A DNA stretch of 64,000 nt from Streptomyces olivoverticillatus. Its GTDB lineage: Bacteria > Actinomycetota > Actinomycetes > Streptomycetales > Streptomycetaceae. Below are positions 8,304 to 17,285 of this stretch, in pieces. The stretch lies in NCBI RefSeq assembly GCF_014203555.1, contig NZ_JACHJH010000008.1, forward strand, positions 159,774 through 223,773, written 5' to 3'. The notes below the pieces were generated by a model that did not search any database, was not told the DNA's origin, and saw only the letters and a program-made list of their open reading frames with translations. The position numbers and the translations under genes are program-made. Positions within the stretch are counted from its first letter, which is position 1, and every line of letters begins with the position of its first letter.

Positions 8304-10061
8304 CTAACGCTCCAGGCACCGCAGGACGGCCGCCGTCTCGGCGGGAAGCCGCAGGCCCCCGCCTGCCTCCGGGAGGGCGACCGGCCGCCACGCCGCCACG
8401 ACCTCCTCGTACGTCACGTCCGGCGCCGTCGGCAGCTCCACGGGCCGGTCCGCCAGGTTCACGGCGACGAACAGCGCCCCGCGCCGGAAGCCGACGCACG
8501 GACCGGGGACGACCGTGGGCTCCTCCTCGCCGAGCCACTCCCCGGCGGCCAGAGCGGGCTCCGCGCGCCGCAGCGCGATCAGTTGCCGGTACCAGGCGAG
8601 CAGCGAGGCATGCGGATCGCGCCCGGGCTCCGCCCAGTCCAGGCACGACCGCAGCCGCGTCGCCGGATCCTGTGGATCCGGAATCTCCTCCTCCGGCCAG
8701 CCGTGCGCCGCGAACTCCCGCCGCCGCCCGGTGCGGACCGCCTCCGCCAGCTGGGGGTCGGTGTGGTCGGTGAAGAACTGCCAGGGGGTGCGGGCGCCCC
8801 ACTCCTCGCCCATGAACAGCATCGGCGTGAACGGCGCACCCAGCACCAGCGCGGCCGCACAGGCCAGGGCGCCGGGGGAGATCCGGGCCGAAAGCCGGTC
8901 ACCCAGCGCCCTGTTGCCCACCTGGTCATGCGTCTGCGCATAGCCCAGGAGCCGGTGGGCGGGCGTGGCGCGCCGGTCGAGCGGGTAGCCGTGCCGGCGG
9001 CCGCGGAAGGCGGAGTACGTGCCGTCGTGGAAGAAGCCGCCGCGCAGCGTCTTGGCCAGGGCGCCGGCCGGATCGGCGGCGAAGTCGGCGTAATAACCCT
9101 GCGATTCACCGGTCAGGGCGGTGTGCAGCGCGTGATGGAAGTCGTCGTTCCACTGGGCGTGCACGCCCATGCCGCCCGCCTCGCGCGCCCGCGTGGTCGC
9201 CGGGTCGTTCAGGTCCGACTCGGCGATGAGGAACAGCGGCCGCCCCAGCCGCCGGGCCAGGCCGTCGACGGCGGCCGACAGCTCGGCCAGGAAGTGCTTG
9301 GGCCTGCTGTCGGCCAGCGCGTGCACCGCGTCCAGCCGCAGCCCGTCGAGCCCGTAGTCGCGCAGCCAGGCCAGCGCACTGCCCGTCAGATACGCCCGCA
9401 CCTCGGCCGATCCGGGGGCGTCGAGGTTGACGGCCGCGCCCCAGGGGGTGTGGTGGGTGTCGGTGAAGTAGGGGCCGAACGCGGGCAGATGGTTGCCCGA
9501 AGGCCCCAAGTGGTTGTGCACCACGTCCAGGACGACGCCGAGCCCCAGCGCATGCGCCGCGTCGACGAAGCGCCGCAGCCCGGCCGGGCCGCCGTAGGGC
9601 TCGTGCACGGCCCACAGGGACACACCCTCGTACCCCCAGCCGTGCGTTCCCGGGAACGGGCAGACCGGCATCAGCTCCACATGCGTGACACCCAGCTCCG
9701 CCAGGTGCGGGAGCCGTCCGGCGGCCGCGTCGAAGGTGCCCTCGCGGGTGAACGTGCCGACGTGCAGCTCGTAGAGGACCGCGCCCGGCAGCCCGCGGCC
9801 GGCCCACTCCGGCCCGCTGCCGAAGCGGGCGAAGTCGACGACGGCGCTCATTCCGTCGGGCCCGTCCGGCTGGCGGCGCGAGCGCGGGTCGGGCCGGACG
9901 GGCCCGCCGTCCAGGGCGAAGCCGTAACGGCTCCCGTCGTCGGCGGACGCCTCGCGGCACCACCAGCCGGGGCGGGCGGGGTCGGGGGACATGGCATACG
10001 CCGCCCCGTCCGCATGGAGGTCGACGCGGCCGGCTTGGGGTGCCCACACCTCGAACAGCAT
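8304..10061 (-). CDS. treZ: Malto-oligosyltrehalose trehalohydrolase
   Basis: A 585-residue GH13 enzyme that cleaves maltooligosyl-trehalose to release trehalose. The N-terminal CBM48-like domain starts MLFEVWAPQAGRVDLHADG. The barrel contains VVLDVVHNHLG, the nucleophile Asp in DGLRLDAVHA, the acid/base Glu in LFLIAESDLN and the third carboxylate in YAQTHDQVGNRALGDR, an arrangement specific to TreZ. The C-terminal beta domain ends near ETAAVLRCLER. Length is as expected. It is the last enzyme of a minus-strand glgX-treY-(acetyltransferase)-treZ group and completes conversion of alpha-glucan to trehalose. Confidence 0.95.
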   Translation of the reverse strand: MLFEVWAPQAGRVDLHADGAAYAMSPDPARPGWWCREASADDGSRYGFALDGGPVRPDPRSRRQPDGPDGMSAVVDFARFGSGPEWAGRGLPGAVLYELHVGTFTREGTFDAAAGRLPHLAELGVTHVELMPVCPFPGTHGWGYEGVSLWAVHEPYGGPAGLRRFVDAAHALGLGVVLDVVHNHLGPSGNHLPAFGPYFTDTHHTPWGAAVNLDAPGSAEVRAYLTGSALAWLRDYGLDGLRLDAVHALADSRPKHFLAELSAAVDGLARRLGRPLFLIAESDLNDPATTRAREAGGMGVHAQWNDDFHHALHTALTGESQGYYADFAADPAGALAKTLRGGFFHDGTYSAFRGRRHGYPLDRRATPAHRLLGYAQTHDQVGNRALGDRLSARISPGALACAAALVLGAPFTPMLFMGEEWGARTPWQFFTDHTDPQLAEAVRTGRRREFAAHGWPEEEIPDPQDPATRLRSCLDWAEPGRDPHASLLAWYRQLIALRRAEPALAAGEWLGEEEPTVVPGPCVGFRRGALFVAVNLADRPVELPTAPDVTYEEVVAAWRPVALPEAGGGLRLPAETAAVLRCLER

Positions 10062-10129
10062 GGTGGGATTCTGCCCGCCCGGGGCCCGCGGATTTCAGCT
10101 GAACCCGGACGGAATCGACGGGGCTGCCC

Positions 10130-11041
10130 CTACGGCACCAAGTCGATGCGCTCCTGCGTCACCGGATACCCCGCCCGCGCGAAGCCCGCCGCCATCGGGA
10201 AGTTGCCCTGATCGGTCGCGGCGGCGATCCGCGACGCCCCCTGGGCCACCAGGTCGTGCGTGCACTCCACCAGCAGGTCGTAGGCGTAGCCCCGCCCGCG
10301 CCACTCCGGCACCACCCCGATGTAGCCGACGCACGGCCCTCCGGGGTTGCGCGCGGGCACCTGGATGCCCACCAGCTCGCCCTGCGGGGTGTACGCCAGC
10401 TTCCACCACTCCCGCGGCGAGGGCAGCCACTCCAGGACGTCCATGAACTCGTCGAGCGCGGCCTCGGGGCCCAGCTCGGCGATGTTCCTGCGGTCGTGCT
10501 CGTCGAGCGTGCCGGTGTGGGTGCGCCGCACCACGTCCCGGATCACCGCGTCGTCGGGCTCCGGCCGGAACTCCAGCCGTCCGGGCCGCTCCGGCAGCCC
10601 GCAGGCGGACGTCCATTCGTAGCGGTACCGCTCGACCAGCGGCGTCATCCCGGCGGCCACCGCGGCCGAGATCCGCGCCTGCGCCGCGGCCCGGACCTCC
10701 GGTATCCCGCGCCAGCCGGGCGGCACCAGCAGGCTGTACTCGGCACGCAGGGGCGAGGCGCGCAGCAGTTGGACCGCGGCTTCTTCCTCGCCCTCGGCGA
10801 AGTCGAACCAGTCCAGGGCCTTGGGCACCGTGTCGTCCGGCGCACCCCACCAGGCGGCGCGCGCGACGACCTTGCCGTCGCGCAGCGCCACCCATGTCCA
10901 CTCCGGGCGGTACTCGCCGCCCTCGTGGACGGGCACGTAGGTGTGGCCCATGGCCGCCCGGCCGACGAGGCCGGGGTCGGGCAGGGAGGTGAAGAGAGCG
11001 GTGTCGTGCTCGGTGAGCGCGCGGACGACCGGATCGGACAT
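10130..11041 (-). CDS. GNAT-family N-acetyltransferase inside the trehalose cluster
   Basis: A 303-residue protein. The C-terminal half is a GNAT domain with the acetyl-CoA loop in GVVPEWRGRGYAYDLL and the later ATDQGNFPMAAGFARAGY. The N-terminal half (VVRALTEHDTALF and VALRDGKVVARAAWW) looks like a second, degenerate GNAT repeat, giving a tandem layout like mycothiol-synthase-type proteins. I chose the ATG at 11041 because GAGGAG lies just upstream; the in-frame ATG at 11071 adds ten residues without a clear site. It sits between treY and treZ with 66- and 68-base gaps on the same strand. Substrate unknown; a role in sugar metabolism is only suggested by position. Confidence 0.85.
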   Translation of the reverse strand: MSDPVVRALTEHDTALFTSLPDPGLVGRAAMGHTYVPVHEGGEYRPEWTWVALRDGKVVARAAWWGAPDDTVPKALDWFDFAEGEEEAAVQLLRASPLRAEYSLLVPPGWRGIPEVRAAAQARISAAVAAGMTPLVERYRYEWTSACGLPERPGRLEFRPEPDDAVIRDVVRRTHTGTLDEHDRRNIAELGPEAALDEFMDVLEWLPSPREWWKLAYTPQGELVGIQVPARNPGGPCVGYIGVVPEWRGRGYAYDLLVECTHDLVAQGASRIAAATDQGNFPMAAGFARAGYPVTQERIDLVP

Positions 11042-11107
11042 AAAACTCCTCGAGTTGGACAGCTCACGCACCGTAGGCCGCCGTCCCGGTCCGGTCCACC
11101 GGTTTTC

Positions 11108-13483
11108 TCACCGGCTCCGGGTCAGCAAGGCCACCGGATACGCGCCGTCCGACAGCGCCGATACCGGCAGCCACCCCTCGTACACGCGCCCCGTCAGCAA
11201 CTCCTGCCACACACCGCCGCCCGGCAGCGGTACCACCGTGCCGTCCGCGCCACCGCGCTGTGCCAGCCGGTGCGGCAGGCGCAATGCGGCGGCGACCACC
11301 TCGCCGGAGCGGACGAACGCCACGCAGTGATCCGCCGCCGGGCCGAGCGCGGGCAGGGGCTCGTAAGAGGCGGCGGCGCCGAACCACTCGGGATGCTCGC
11401 GCCGCAGGCCCAGGGCGGTCCGGGTGAGGAGGAGCTTGTCGGCGGCGAGACCCGCCGGCTCCGCGTCCTGCTCCCCGGCGCGCGGCGGGCGCCGGTTGTC
11501 CGGGTCGACCAGGGCGGTGTAGAGGCCCTCGGTGCCCATGTAGAGGTCGGGCACGCCCGGCATGGCCAGGTGCAGCAGGGCCGCGCCGAGGGTGTTCGCC
11601 CGTATGCTCGCCGCCGCGGCGCCCTCAAGCTCCGCCAGCGCCTCGTACGACGGCCCGCACGGCCCCGCCGCCACGAAGTCGGCGACCGCCGCCTCGTAGG
11701 CCGCGTCCGGCTCCGTCCAGCTCGTCAGCAGCGCTGCCTCGCGCACGCTCTTGAGGACGGCCGGCCCCAGCCGCCGCGCGTCCGGCGTGCCCAGCCCGAA
11801 GGCGCTCTGCCAGGCCGTCCACGCCACATGCGGGTCCGGTGCCGCAGCCCGGTCCCACAGCCGGTCCATCAGCCGCGCCCACGCGCCCGGATGCTCGGCG
11901 AGGGCGGCGATGCGCGCCCGTACGTCCGCGCTGCGCTTGGTGTCGTGGGTGGACAGCACGGTGCCCGTGGCGGGCCAGTCGCGCTGGAGGCGGGCGCAGA
12001 AGGCGTGGAACTCCGCCGGAGTGACCGAGGGGCGGTCCGGGGTGCCGCCGACCTCAGTGGCCGACAGCAGGGGCGCGTAGCGGTAGAAGGCCGTGTCCTC
12101 GACGGACTTGGCGCGCAGCGCGGAGGCGGTCTGCGCGAAGCGGGCGCAGAAGTCCCGGTGGTCCGGCCCGTCCGCGAGCCGGCCCAGTGCCGCGTCCCGG
12201 ACGAACTCCACCGCGCGCGCCTCCTCCGGCACGGCGAAGGCCGCACGGGCCTGCTGGGCGGCCTCGTCCAGCAGCGCTGCGTCCGCGGGGGCCACGGGTG
12301 TGCCGGGCACGGCGTACGGCCGGTAGACGGGCAGCCGGACCATGGTCTCGACCAGCGCGGTGCGCACCGCCCAGGGGGCGTGGTCGCGCAGCAGGTGCGA
12401 GGCCTCGCAGATGCGGCCCGCGGTACGCACCAGGCGTTCGACCTCGGCGGCGAGCTCGTGGGTGAGGATGCGGTAGGCGGCGCGGCGCACGGTCGCGGGC
12501 CAGTCGCCGCCCCGGTCGGGCGCGGCGCCGGTGAAGGCGCGGTAGGCGGCGGTGAGTTCGGCGGCGCCCTCGGGGTCGGTGAAGACCCCGTCGAGGTGGC
12601 GCAGCGCGTCGTAGCCCGTGGTCCCGGCGACGGGCCAGTCGGCGGGCAGCCGTTCGTCGCCGCTGAGGATCTTTTCGGCCACCGTCCAGCGGCCGTCCGT
12701 GGCCCGGTGCAGCCGGCGCAGGTAGCCGGGCGGGTCGGCGAGCCCGTCGGGGTGGTCGACGCGCAGCCCGTCGACCACGCCGTCGCGCAGCAGCTGGAGC
12801 ACCTTGGCGTGGGTGGCGTCGAAGACCTCGGGGTCCTCGACGCGGACGGCGATGAGCTCGGAGACGGTGAAGAAGCGCCGGTAGTTCAGCTCGGTGCGGG
12901 CCACGCGCCACCAGGCGGGCCGGTACCACTGGGCGTCCAGCAGCTCGGGCAGCGGCAGCCGTTCGGTGCCGGGCCGCAACGGGAAGGCGTGGCCGCGGTA
13001 GCGCAGCACGCCCCCGTCCGGCTCGAACCGGCCGAGCTCCTCGCCCAGGGGGCCCGTGAGGACCGGCAGCAGCACCTTGCCGCCGTGTTCGGCCCAGTCG
13101 ATGTCGAACCAGCGGGCGTACGGCGAGGCCGGGCCGTCCCGCAGCACCTGCCACAGCGGCCCGTTGAGGTGCTCGGGCGCGGGCACGGCCATGTGGTTGG
13201 GGACGATGTCGAGGACCAGCCCCAGCCCGTGGGCGTGCGCGGTGCGGGCCAGCGCGCGCAGCCCCTCCTCGCCGCCCAGCTCCACCCGTACGGCCGTGTG
13301 GTCGACCACGTCGTAGCCGTGCGCGGAGCCGGGGACGGCCTCCAGGACGGGGGAGAGGTGCAGGTGCGAGACCCCGAGCCCGGCCAGGCGGGGCACGGCC
13401 GCTTCGGCCGCCGCGAAGGGGAAGCGGGGCTGGAGCTGGAGCCGGTAGGTGGCGGTAGGCGTGCCGGAGCCGTCGCATGTCAC
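11108..13483 (-). CDS. treY: Malto-oligosyltrehalose synthase
   Basis: A 791-residue GH13 intramolecular transglucosylase that converts the reducing-end alpha-1,4 bond of a maltodextrin to alpha,alpha-1,1. Landmarks are ATYRLQLQPRFPF at the start, VSHLHLSPVLEAVPGSAHGYD, DIVPNHMAVP, the nucleophile Asp in GLRVDHPDGL, Glu in TVAEKILSGDE and the third carboxylate in LSTHDTKRSADVRAR. The C-terminal GVPDLYMGTEG is also TreY-like. The GTG at 13483 is assumed; an in-frame GTG at 13501 is equally possible and neither has a clear ribosome site. It begins 56 bases after glgX stops, so the two are probably one operon. Confidence 0.94.
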   Translation of the reverse strand: MTCDGSGTPTATYRLQLQPRFPFAAAEAAVPRLAGLGVSHLHLSPVLEAVPGSAHGYDVVDHTAVRVELGGEEGLRALARTAHAHGLGLVLDIVPNHMAVPAPEHLNGPLWQVLRDGPASPYARWFDIDWAEHGGKVLLPVLTGPLGEELGRFEPDGGVLRYRGHAFPLRPGTERLPLPELLDAQWYRPAWWRVARTELNYRRFFTVSELIAVRVEDPEVFDATHAKVLQLLRDGVVDGLRVDHPDGLADPPGYLRRLHRATDGRWTVAEKILSGDERLPADWPVAGTTGYDALRHLDGVFTDPEGAAELTAAYRAFTGAAPDRGGDWPATVRRAAYRILTHELAAEVERLVRTAGRICEASHLLRDHAPWAVRTALVETMVRLPVYRPYAVPGTPVAPADAALLDEAAQQARAAFAVPEEARAVEFVRDAALGRLADGPDHRDFCARFAQTASALRAKSVEDTAFYRYAPLLSATEVGGTPDRPSVTPAEFHAFCARLQRDWPATGTVLSTHDTKRSADVRARIAALAEHPGAWARLMDRLWDRAAAPDPHVAWTAWQSAFGLGTPDARRLGPAVLKSVREAALLTSWTEPDAAYEAAVADFVAAGPCGPSYEALAELEGAAAASIRANTLGAALLHLAMPGVPDLYMGTEGLYTALVDPDNRRPPRAGEQDAEPAGLAADKLLLTRTALGLRREHPEWFGAAASYEPLPALGPAADHCVAFVRSGEVVAAALRLPHRLAQRGGADGTVVPLPGGGVWQELLTGRVYEGWLPVSALSDGAYPVALLTRSR

Positions 13484-13539
13484 AAGAACATACGTACCCA
13501 CAACCGCCCGGTCATGCCGCAGGGGAACCTGCGGGGCCC

Positions 13540-15663
13540 TCACGCCGGGCGCTGGAGCACCGTCAGGCTGCGGTCCCTGACCGTCAGCCGGTCGCCCGCC
13601 TGCACCTTGGGCCCGGCCGTCACCCCGTCGGGGCGGGCGGTCTCGACCACGACCTGCCACTGCCTGCCGTGGTCGACGGGCACCACGAAGTCCAGCGGCT
13701 GGTCGTGCGCGTTGAACATCAGCAGGAAGGAGTCGTCGACCACGGGCTCGCCGCGCGGCCCGGGCTCGGAGATCGCACCGCCGTTGAGGAAGACCGTCAG
13801 CGACCTGGCGTGCGCCGCCTGCCAGTCGGTGTCCCGCATCTCATCCCCTTCAGGGGTGAACCAGGCGATGTCCGACAGGTCGTCATGGGTGCCCTGCACC
13901 GGGCGGCCGTGGAAGAAGCGGCGGCGCCGGAAGACGGGATGGTCGCGGCGCAGCCACACCAGCGAGCGGGTGAACGCCAGTATCCGGCGCGCCCGCGCCG
14001 AGGACTCGCCGTCGGCGTCCGGCCAGCGCACCCAGGACAGCTCGCTGTCCTGGCAGTAGGCGTTGTTGTTGCCGTACTGGGTGCGCGCGAACTCGTCGCC
14101 GTGGCTGAGCATCGGCACGCCCTGGGACACCATCAGGGTGGCGATGAAGTTGCGCATCTGCCGTTCGCGCAGGTCGAGCACGCCCGCATCGTCGCTCTCG
14201 CCCTCGGCCCCGCAGTTCCACGACCGGTTGTGGCCCTCACCGTCCTGGTTGTGCTCGCCGTTGGCCTCGTTGTGCTTGTCGTTGTAGGCGACCAGGTCGT
14301 GCAGGGTGAAGCCGTCGTGGCAGGTGACGAAGTTGATGGAGGCGAGCGGCCGCCTGCCGTCCCCCTGGTAGAGGTCGGACGAGCCCGTCAGCCGGGAGCC
14401 GAACTCCGCGAGGGTGGCGGGCTGCCCGCGCCACAGATCCCGCGAGGTATCGCGGAATTTCCCATTCCATTCGGCCCACAGCGGGGGGAAGTTCCCCACC
14501 TGGTAGCCGCCCTCTCCCACGTCCCACGGCTCCGCGATCAGCTTCACCTGGCTGACCACCGGATCCTGCTGCACCAGGTCGAAGAACGACGACAGCCGGT
14601 CCACCTCGTGGAACTGCCGCGCCAGCGTCGCCGCCAGGTCGAAGCGGAAGCCGTCCACATGCATCTCGGTCACCCAGTACCGCAGCGAGTCCATGATGAG
14701 CTGCAGCACGTGCGGACTGCGCATCAGCAGCGAATTGCCGGTGCCGGTGGTGTCCATGTAGTAGCGCGGGTCGTCGGCCAGCCGGTAGTACGAGGCGTTG
14801 TCCAGCCCCCGGAAGGACAGCGTCGGCCCCAGGTGGTTCCCCTCGGCCGTGTGGTTGTAGACCACATCGAGAATGACCTCGATGCCCGCCGCGTGCAGCG
14901 CCCGCACCGCCGACTTGAACTCCAGCACCTGCTGCCCCCGGTCGCCCCACGAGGCGTAGGCATTGTGCGGCGCGAAGAAACCGATGGTGTTGTAGCCCCA
15001 GTAGTTGGCCAGCCCCGCATCCACCAGCCGGTGGTCGTTGACGAACTGATGGACCGGCATCAGCTCGATCGCGGTCACCCCCAGCTCCGTCAGGTGCTCG
15101 ATGACCGCCGGATGCGCCAGCCCCGCGTACGTGCCGCGCACCTCCTCCGGCAGCGCCGGGTGAAGCATCGTCAGGCCCTTCACATGGGCCTCATAAATGA
15201 CCGTACGGTGGTAGTCCGTGCGCGGCGGCCGGTCGTCGCCCCAGTCGAAGTACGGGTTGACCACCACCGAAGTCATCATGTGCGGCGCCGAGTCCATGTC
15301 GTTGCGCTTCTCCGGCCGCCCGAAGCGATAGCCGTAGACCGCCTCCCCCCAGCCGATCTCGCCGCTCACCGCCTTCGCGTACGGGTCCAGCAGCAGCTTC
15401 GCGGAGTTGCAGCGGTGCCCCCGCTCCGGCTCGTACGGGCCGTGGGCGCGGAAGCCGTAGCGCTGACCCGGCATCACACCCGGCAGATACGCGTGCCGCA
15501 CGAAGGCATCGCTCTCGCGCAGCTCGACCGCGGTCTCCGAGCCGTCCTCGTGCAGCAGGCACAACTCGATCCGCTCGGCGGTCTCCGAGAAGACCGCGAA
15601 GTTGGTGCCGGCGCCGTCGTACGTGGCGCCGAGGGGGTACGCCTGTCCCGGCCAGACCTGCAT
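13540..15663 (-). CDS. glgX: Glycogen debranching enzyme GlgX/TreX
   Basis: A 707-residue GH13 isoamylase-type enzyme that hydrolyses alpha-1,6 branches of glycogen and feeds linear chains to TreY. It has an N-terminal CBM48 domain (MQVWPGQAYPLGATYDGAG). The barrel contains VVYNHTAEGN, the nucleophile in GFRFDLAATLAR, acid/base Glu in LIAEPWDVGEGGYQVG and the third Asp in TCHDGFTLHDLV. The C-terminal beta domain contains FNAHDQPLDFVVP. Length fits GlgX. The ATG at 15663 starts the conserved region; in-frame codons extend to 15762 but add a basic tail without homology. No strong ribosome site is visible. First gene of the trehalose operon. Confidence 0.94.
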   Translation of the reverse strand: MQVWPGQAYPLGATYDGAGTNFAVFSETAERIELCLLHEDGSETAVELRESDAFVRHAYLPGVMPGQRYGFRAHGPYEPERGHRCNSAKLLLDPYAKAVSGEIGWGEAVYGYRFGRPEKRNDMDSAPHMMTSVVVNPYFDWGDDRPPRTDYHRTVIYEAHVKGLTMLHPALPEEVRGTYAGLAHPAVIEHLTELGVTAIELMPVHQFVNDHRLVDAGLANYWGYNTIGFFAPHNAYASWGDRGQQVLEFKSAVRALHAAGIEVILDVVYNHTAEGNHLGPTLSFRGLDNASYYRLADDPRYYMDTTGTGNSLLMRSPHVLQLIMDSLRYWVTEMHVDGFRFDLAATLARQFHEVDRLSSFFDLVQQDPVVSQVKLIAEPWDVGEGGYQVGNFPPLWAEWNGKFRDTSRDLWRGQPATLAEFGSRLTGSSDLYQGDGRRPLASINFVTCHDGFTLHDLVAYNDKHNEANGEHNQDGEGHNRSWNCGAEGESDDAGVLDLRERQMRNFIATLMVSQGVPMLSHGDEFARTQYGNNNAYCQDSELSWVRWPDADGESSARARRILAFTRSLVWLRRDHPVFRRRRFFHGRPVQGTHDDLSDIAWFTPEGDEMRDTDWQAAHARSLTVFLNGGAISEPGPRGEPVVDDSFLLMFNAHDQPLDFVVPVDHGRQWQVVVETARPDGVTAGPKVQAGDRLTVRDRSLTVLQRPA

Positions 15664-15924
15664 GTGTCGAGTCTTCCACTCGGGGACGCGCTTTCCGCAG
15701 ATCTTCCCCAAAAGGACAGCGCCCACCGGCCTCTTTGGCTCGCCCAACCGGGTGACCACCACCCGTCCGGCTATGAATCAGCTCACTCCCGCCGCCACCA
15801 CGCCCGACAACCGCCACGTCGAGCGCGCGAGTTGGCCGGAGGCCGAAGCGACGCGGGTGCACCGCCTCCCGCCCGCACAGTAGTCTGCCTTGATCGTTGG
15901 ACGGGGGCGGAAGGCGGTGTACTG
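15664..15924. other. Divergent region between glgX and the HEPN gene
   Basis: No gene is seen. On the plus strand TAGTCT at 15881-15886 is a reasonable -10 box for the HEPN gene, giving a leader of about 30 bases that contains GGAAGG at 15910. The glgX promoter must also lie here, but I could not pick its boxes with confidence. Confidence 0.35.
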
Positions 15925-17178
15925 GTGAGCTCGGGCGGGCTGGAGCTGCCCCCTGGTGACGGCGTCCCCGGGGGAGAGGGCGGGACCGGCACGCCGCCGG
16001 GCGCGGTGTCCCTGGCGCAGCCGAGGGAAATCGGGGCGGGGCTGGACTGGGACGCCGCGGCCTGGAGCGAGGTGCGCACCCGCGCCCGCCGGGCCGGGCG
16101 CGCCTACATCTGGCTGAACCTCGTCGAACAGCGGCTGCGGGCCGTGGTCGCCGCCGTGCTGCGCCCGGTCTACGAGCCGGTGCACGGCGAGGACGAATGG
16201 GTCGTCGCCGCGGCGGGGCCCGCGGGCCAGGAGTGGGTCCAGCGGGCCGTGGCGGTACGGGAGGTCAGCCGCCGCAAGGGCTATCTGCTCGACCCGGCCG
16301 ACGACAACGTCCTCAGCTTCCTCACCCTCCCGCAGCTGCGCGAGCTGCTCGTCCAGCACTGGCCGTGCTTCGAGCCGTATCTCGACGACCGCCGCGAGCT
16401 CGAACTCGCGCTGGACGAGTTGGAAGTGGCCCGCAACGTCGTCTCGCGCAACCGCGCGCTGTCCCAGACCGTCCTCGCCCAGGCCGAACGGGCCTCGGCG
16501 CGGCTGCTGGACATCCTCGGCGGCAGCTCGGCGACCACCGGCACCACCGCCGACCGGCTGCCCGTCGACGCCGTGGAGGACCTGGTGGGCGACCGCTACG
16601 CCGACGTCGTCGGCGTCCACCCCGACCGGGTGCGCCTGCAGCGCCAGCTGCCCGTGGAGGACCTCTTCGGCAGCGCCCGCCGCCTCGACGCGGTGGGCAT
16701 AGGCCTGAACCTCCTCGTCCAGAACTACTCGGGACGGCGTCTGGTCCGGCTGGCCGAAACCGGCTGCCGGGCCCGGCTGCTCTTCCTCAACCCGGCCAGC
16801 AGCGCGGTGCGCCGCCGCGAGCGCGAACTGGGAATCAAAAAGGGCGAGATGAGCCGGTCCGTCGAGATGAACATCATGCACATGCGGCGGGTACGCGACC
16901 GGCTGCACGACCCCGCCGCCTTCGAGATCCGGGTATTCGACGAGACCCCGCGCTTCACCGCCTACCTCGTCAACGGCGACGGCGCGGACGGGCTGGCCGT
17001 GGTGCAGTCGTACCTGCGCAAGGCCCGCGGCATGGAGGCGCCGGTGCTGGTGCTGCGCGGCGGCGGCCGGCAGGTGCTGCGCGAGGGGCGGGGCGCCGAC
17101 GACTCGGTGGGCGGGCTGTTCGAGACGTACCGGGAGGAGTTCGAGGGCGTGTGGGCGGACTCGCGCCCGGTGTCCTGA
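15925..17178 (+). CDS. SAV2148-family HEPN-domain protein with PLD-like C-terminal domain
   Basis: A 417-residue soluble protein. After a Gly/Pro-rich tail of 35 residues comes an all-helical HEPN region (about 40-200) and an alpha/beta domain (about 240-385) beginning VEDLFGSARRLDAVGIGLNLL, with RARLLFLNP and FEIRVFDETPRFTAYLV. The latter resembles phospholipase-D/DUF5919-type effector-sensor domains but has no HKD motif. HEPN RNases use an RxxxxH motif after a helix of the form LxxLRxxRN; here the equivalent stretch is ELEVARNVVSRNRAL, with Arg175 where His is expected, so nuclease activity is doubtful. GTG at 15925 has GGAAGG upstream. Single gene, function unknown. Confidence 0.75.
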   Translation: MSSGGLELPPGDGVPGGEGGTGTPPGAVSLAQPREIGAGLDWDAAAWSEVRTRARRAGRAYIWLNLVEQRLRAVVAAVLRPVYEPVHGEDEWVVAAAGPAGQEWVQRAVAVREVSRRKGYLLDPADDNVLSFLTLPQLRELLVQHWPCFEPYLDDRRELELALDELEVARNVVSRNRALSQTVLAQAERASARLLDILGGSSATTGTTADRLPVDAVEDLVGDRYADVVGVHPDRVRLQRQLPVEDLFGSARRLDAVGIGLNLLVQNYSGRRLVRLAETGCRARLLFLNPASSAVRRRERELGIKKGEMSRSVEMNIMHMRRVRDRLHDPAAFEIRVFDETPRFTAYLVNGDGADGLAVVQSYLRKARGMEAPVLVLRGGGRQVLREGRGADDSVGGLFETYREEFEGVWADSRPVS

Positions 17179-17285
17179 CGGCGGCCGGCGACGGTCGGCG
17201 GCCGGTTGTCAGTGGGCCGTGGCAAGGTGGGTGGACCGACGGGGGAGCACCACGGCACCACCGCACCATCCATGGGGGGACCGCC

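Noticed and set aside
10256..14059. Very long plus-strand ORF (1267 codons) opposite treZ/treY
   Set aside because: It is an antisense shadow caused by high-GC codon bias; composition is Arg/Gly/His-rich with no family match, while the minus strand holds clear enzymes.
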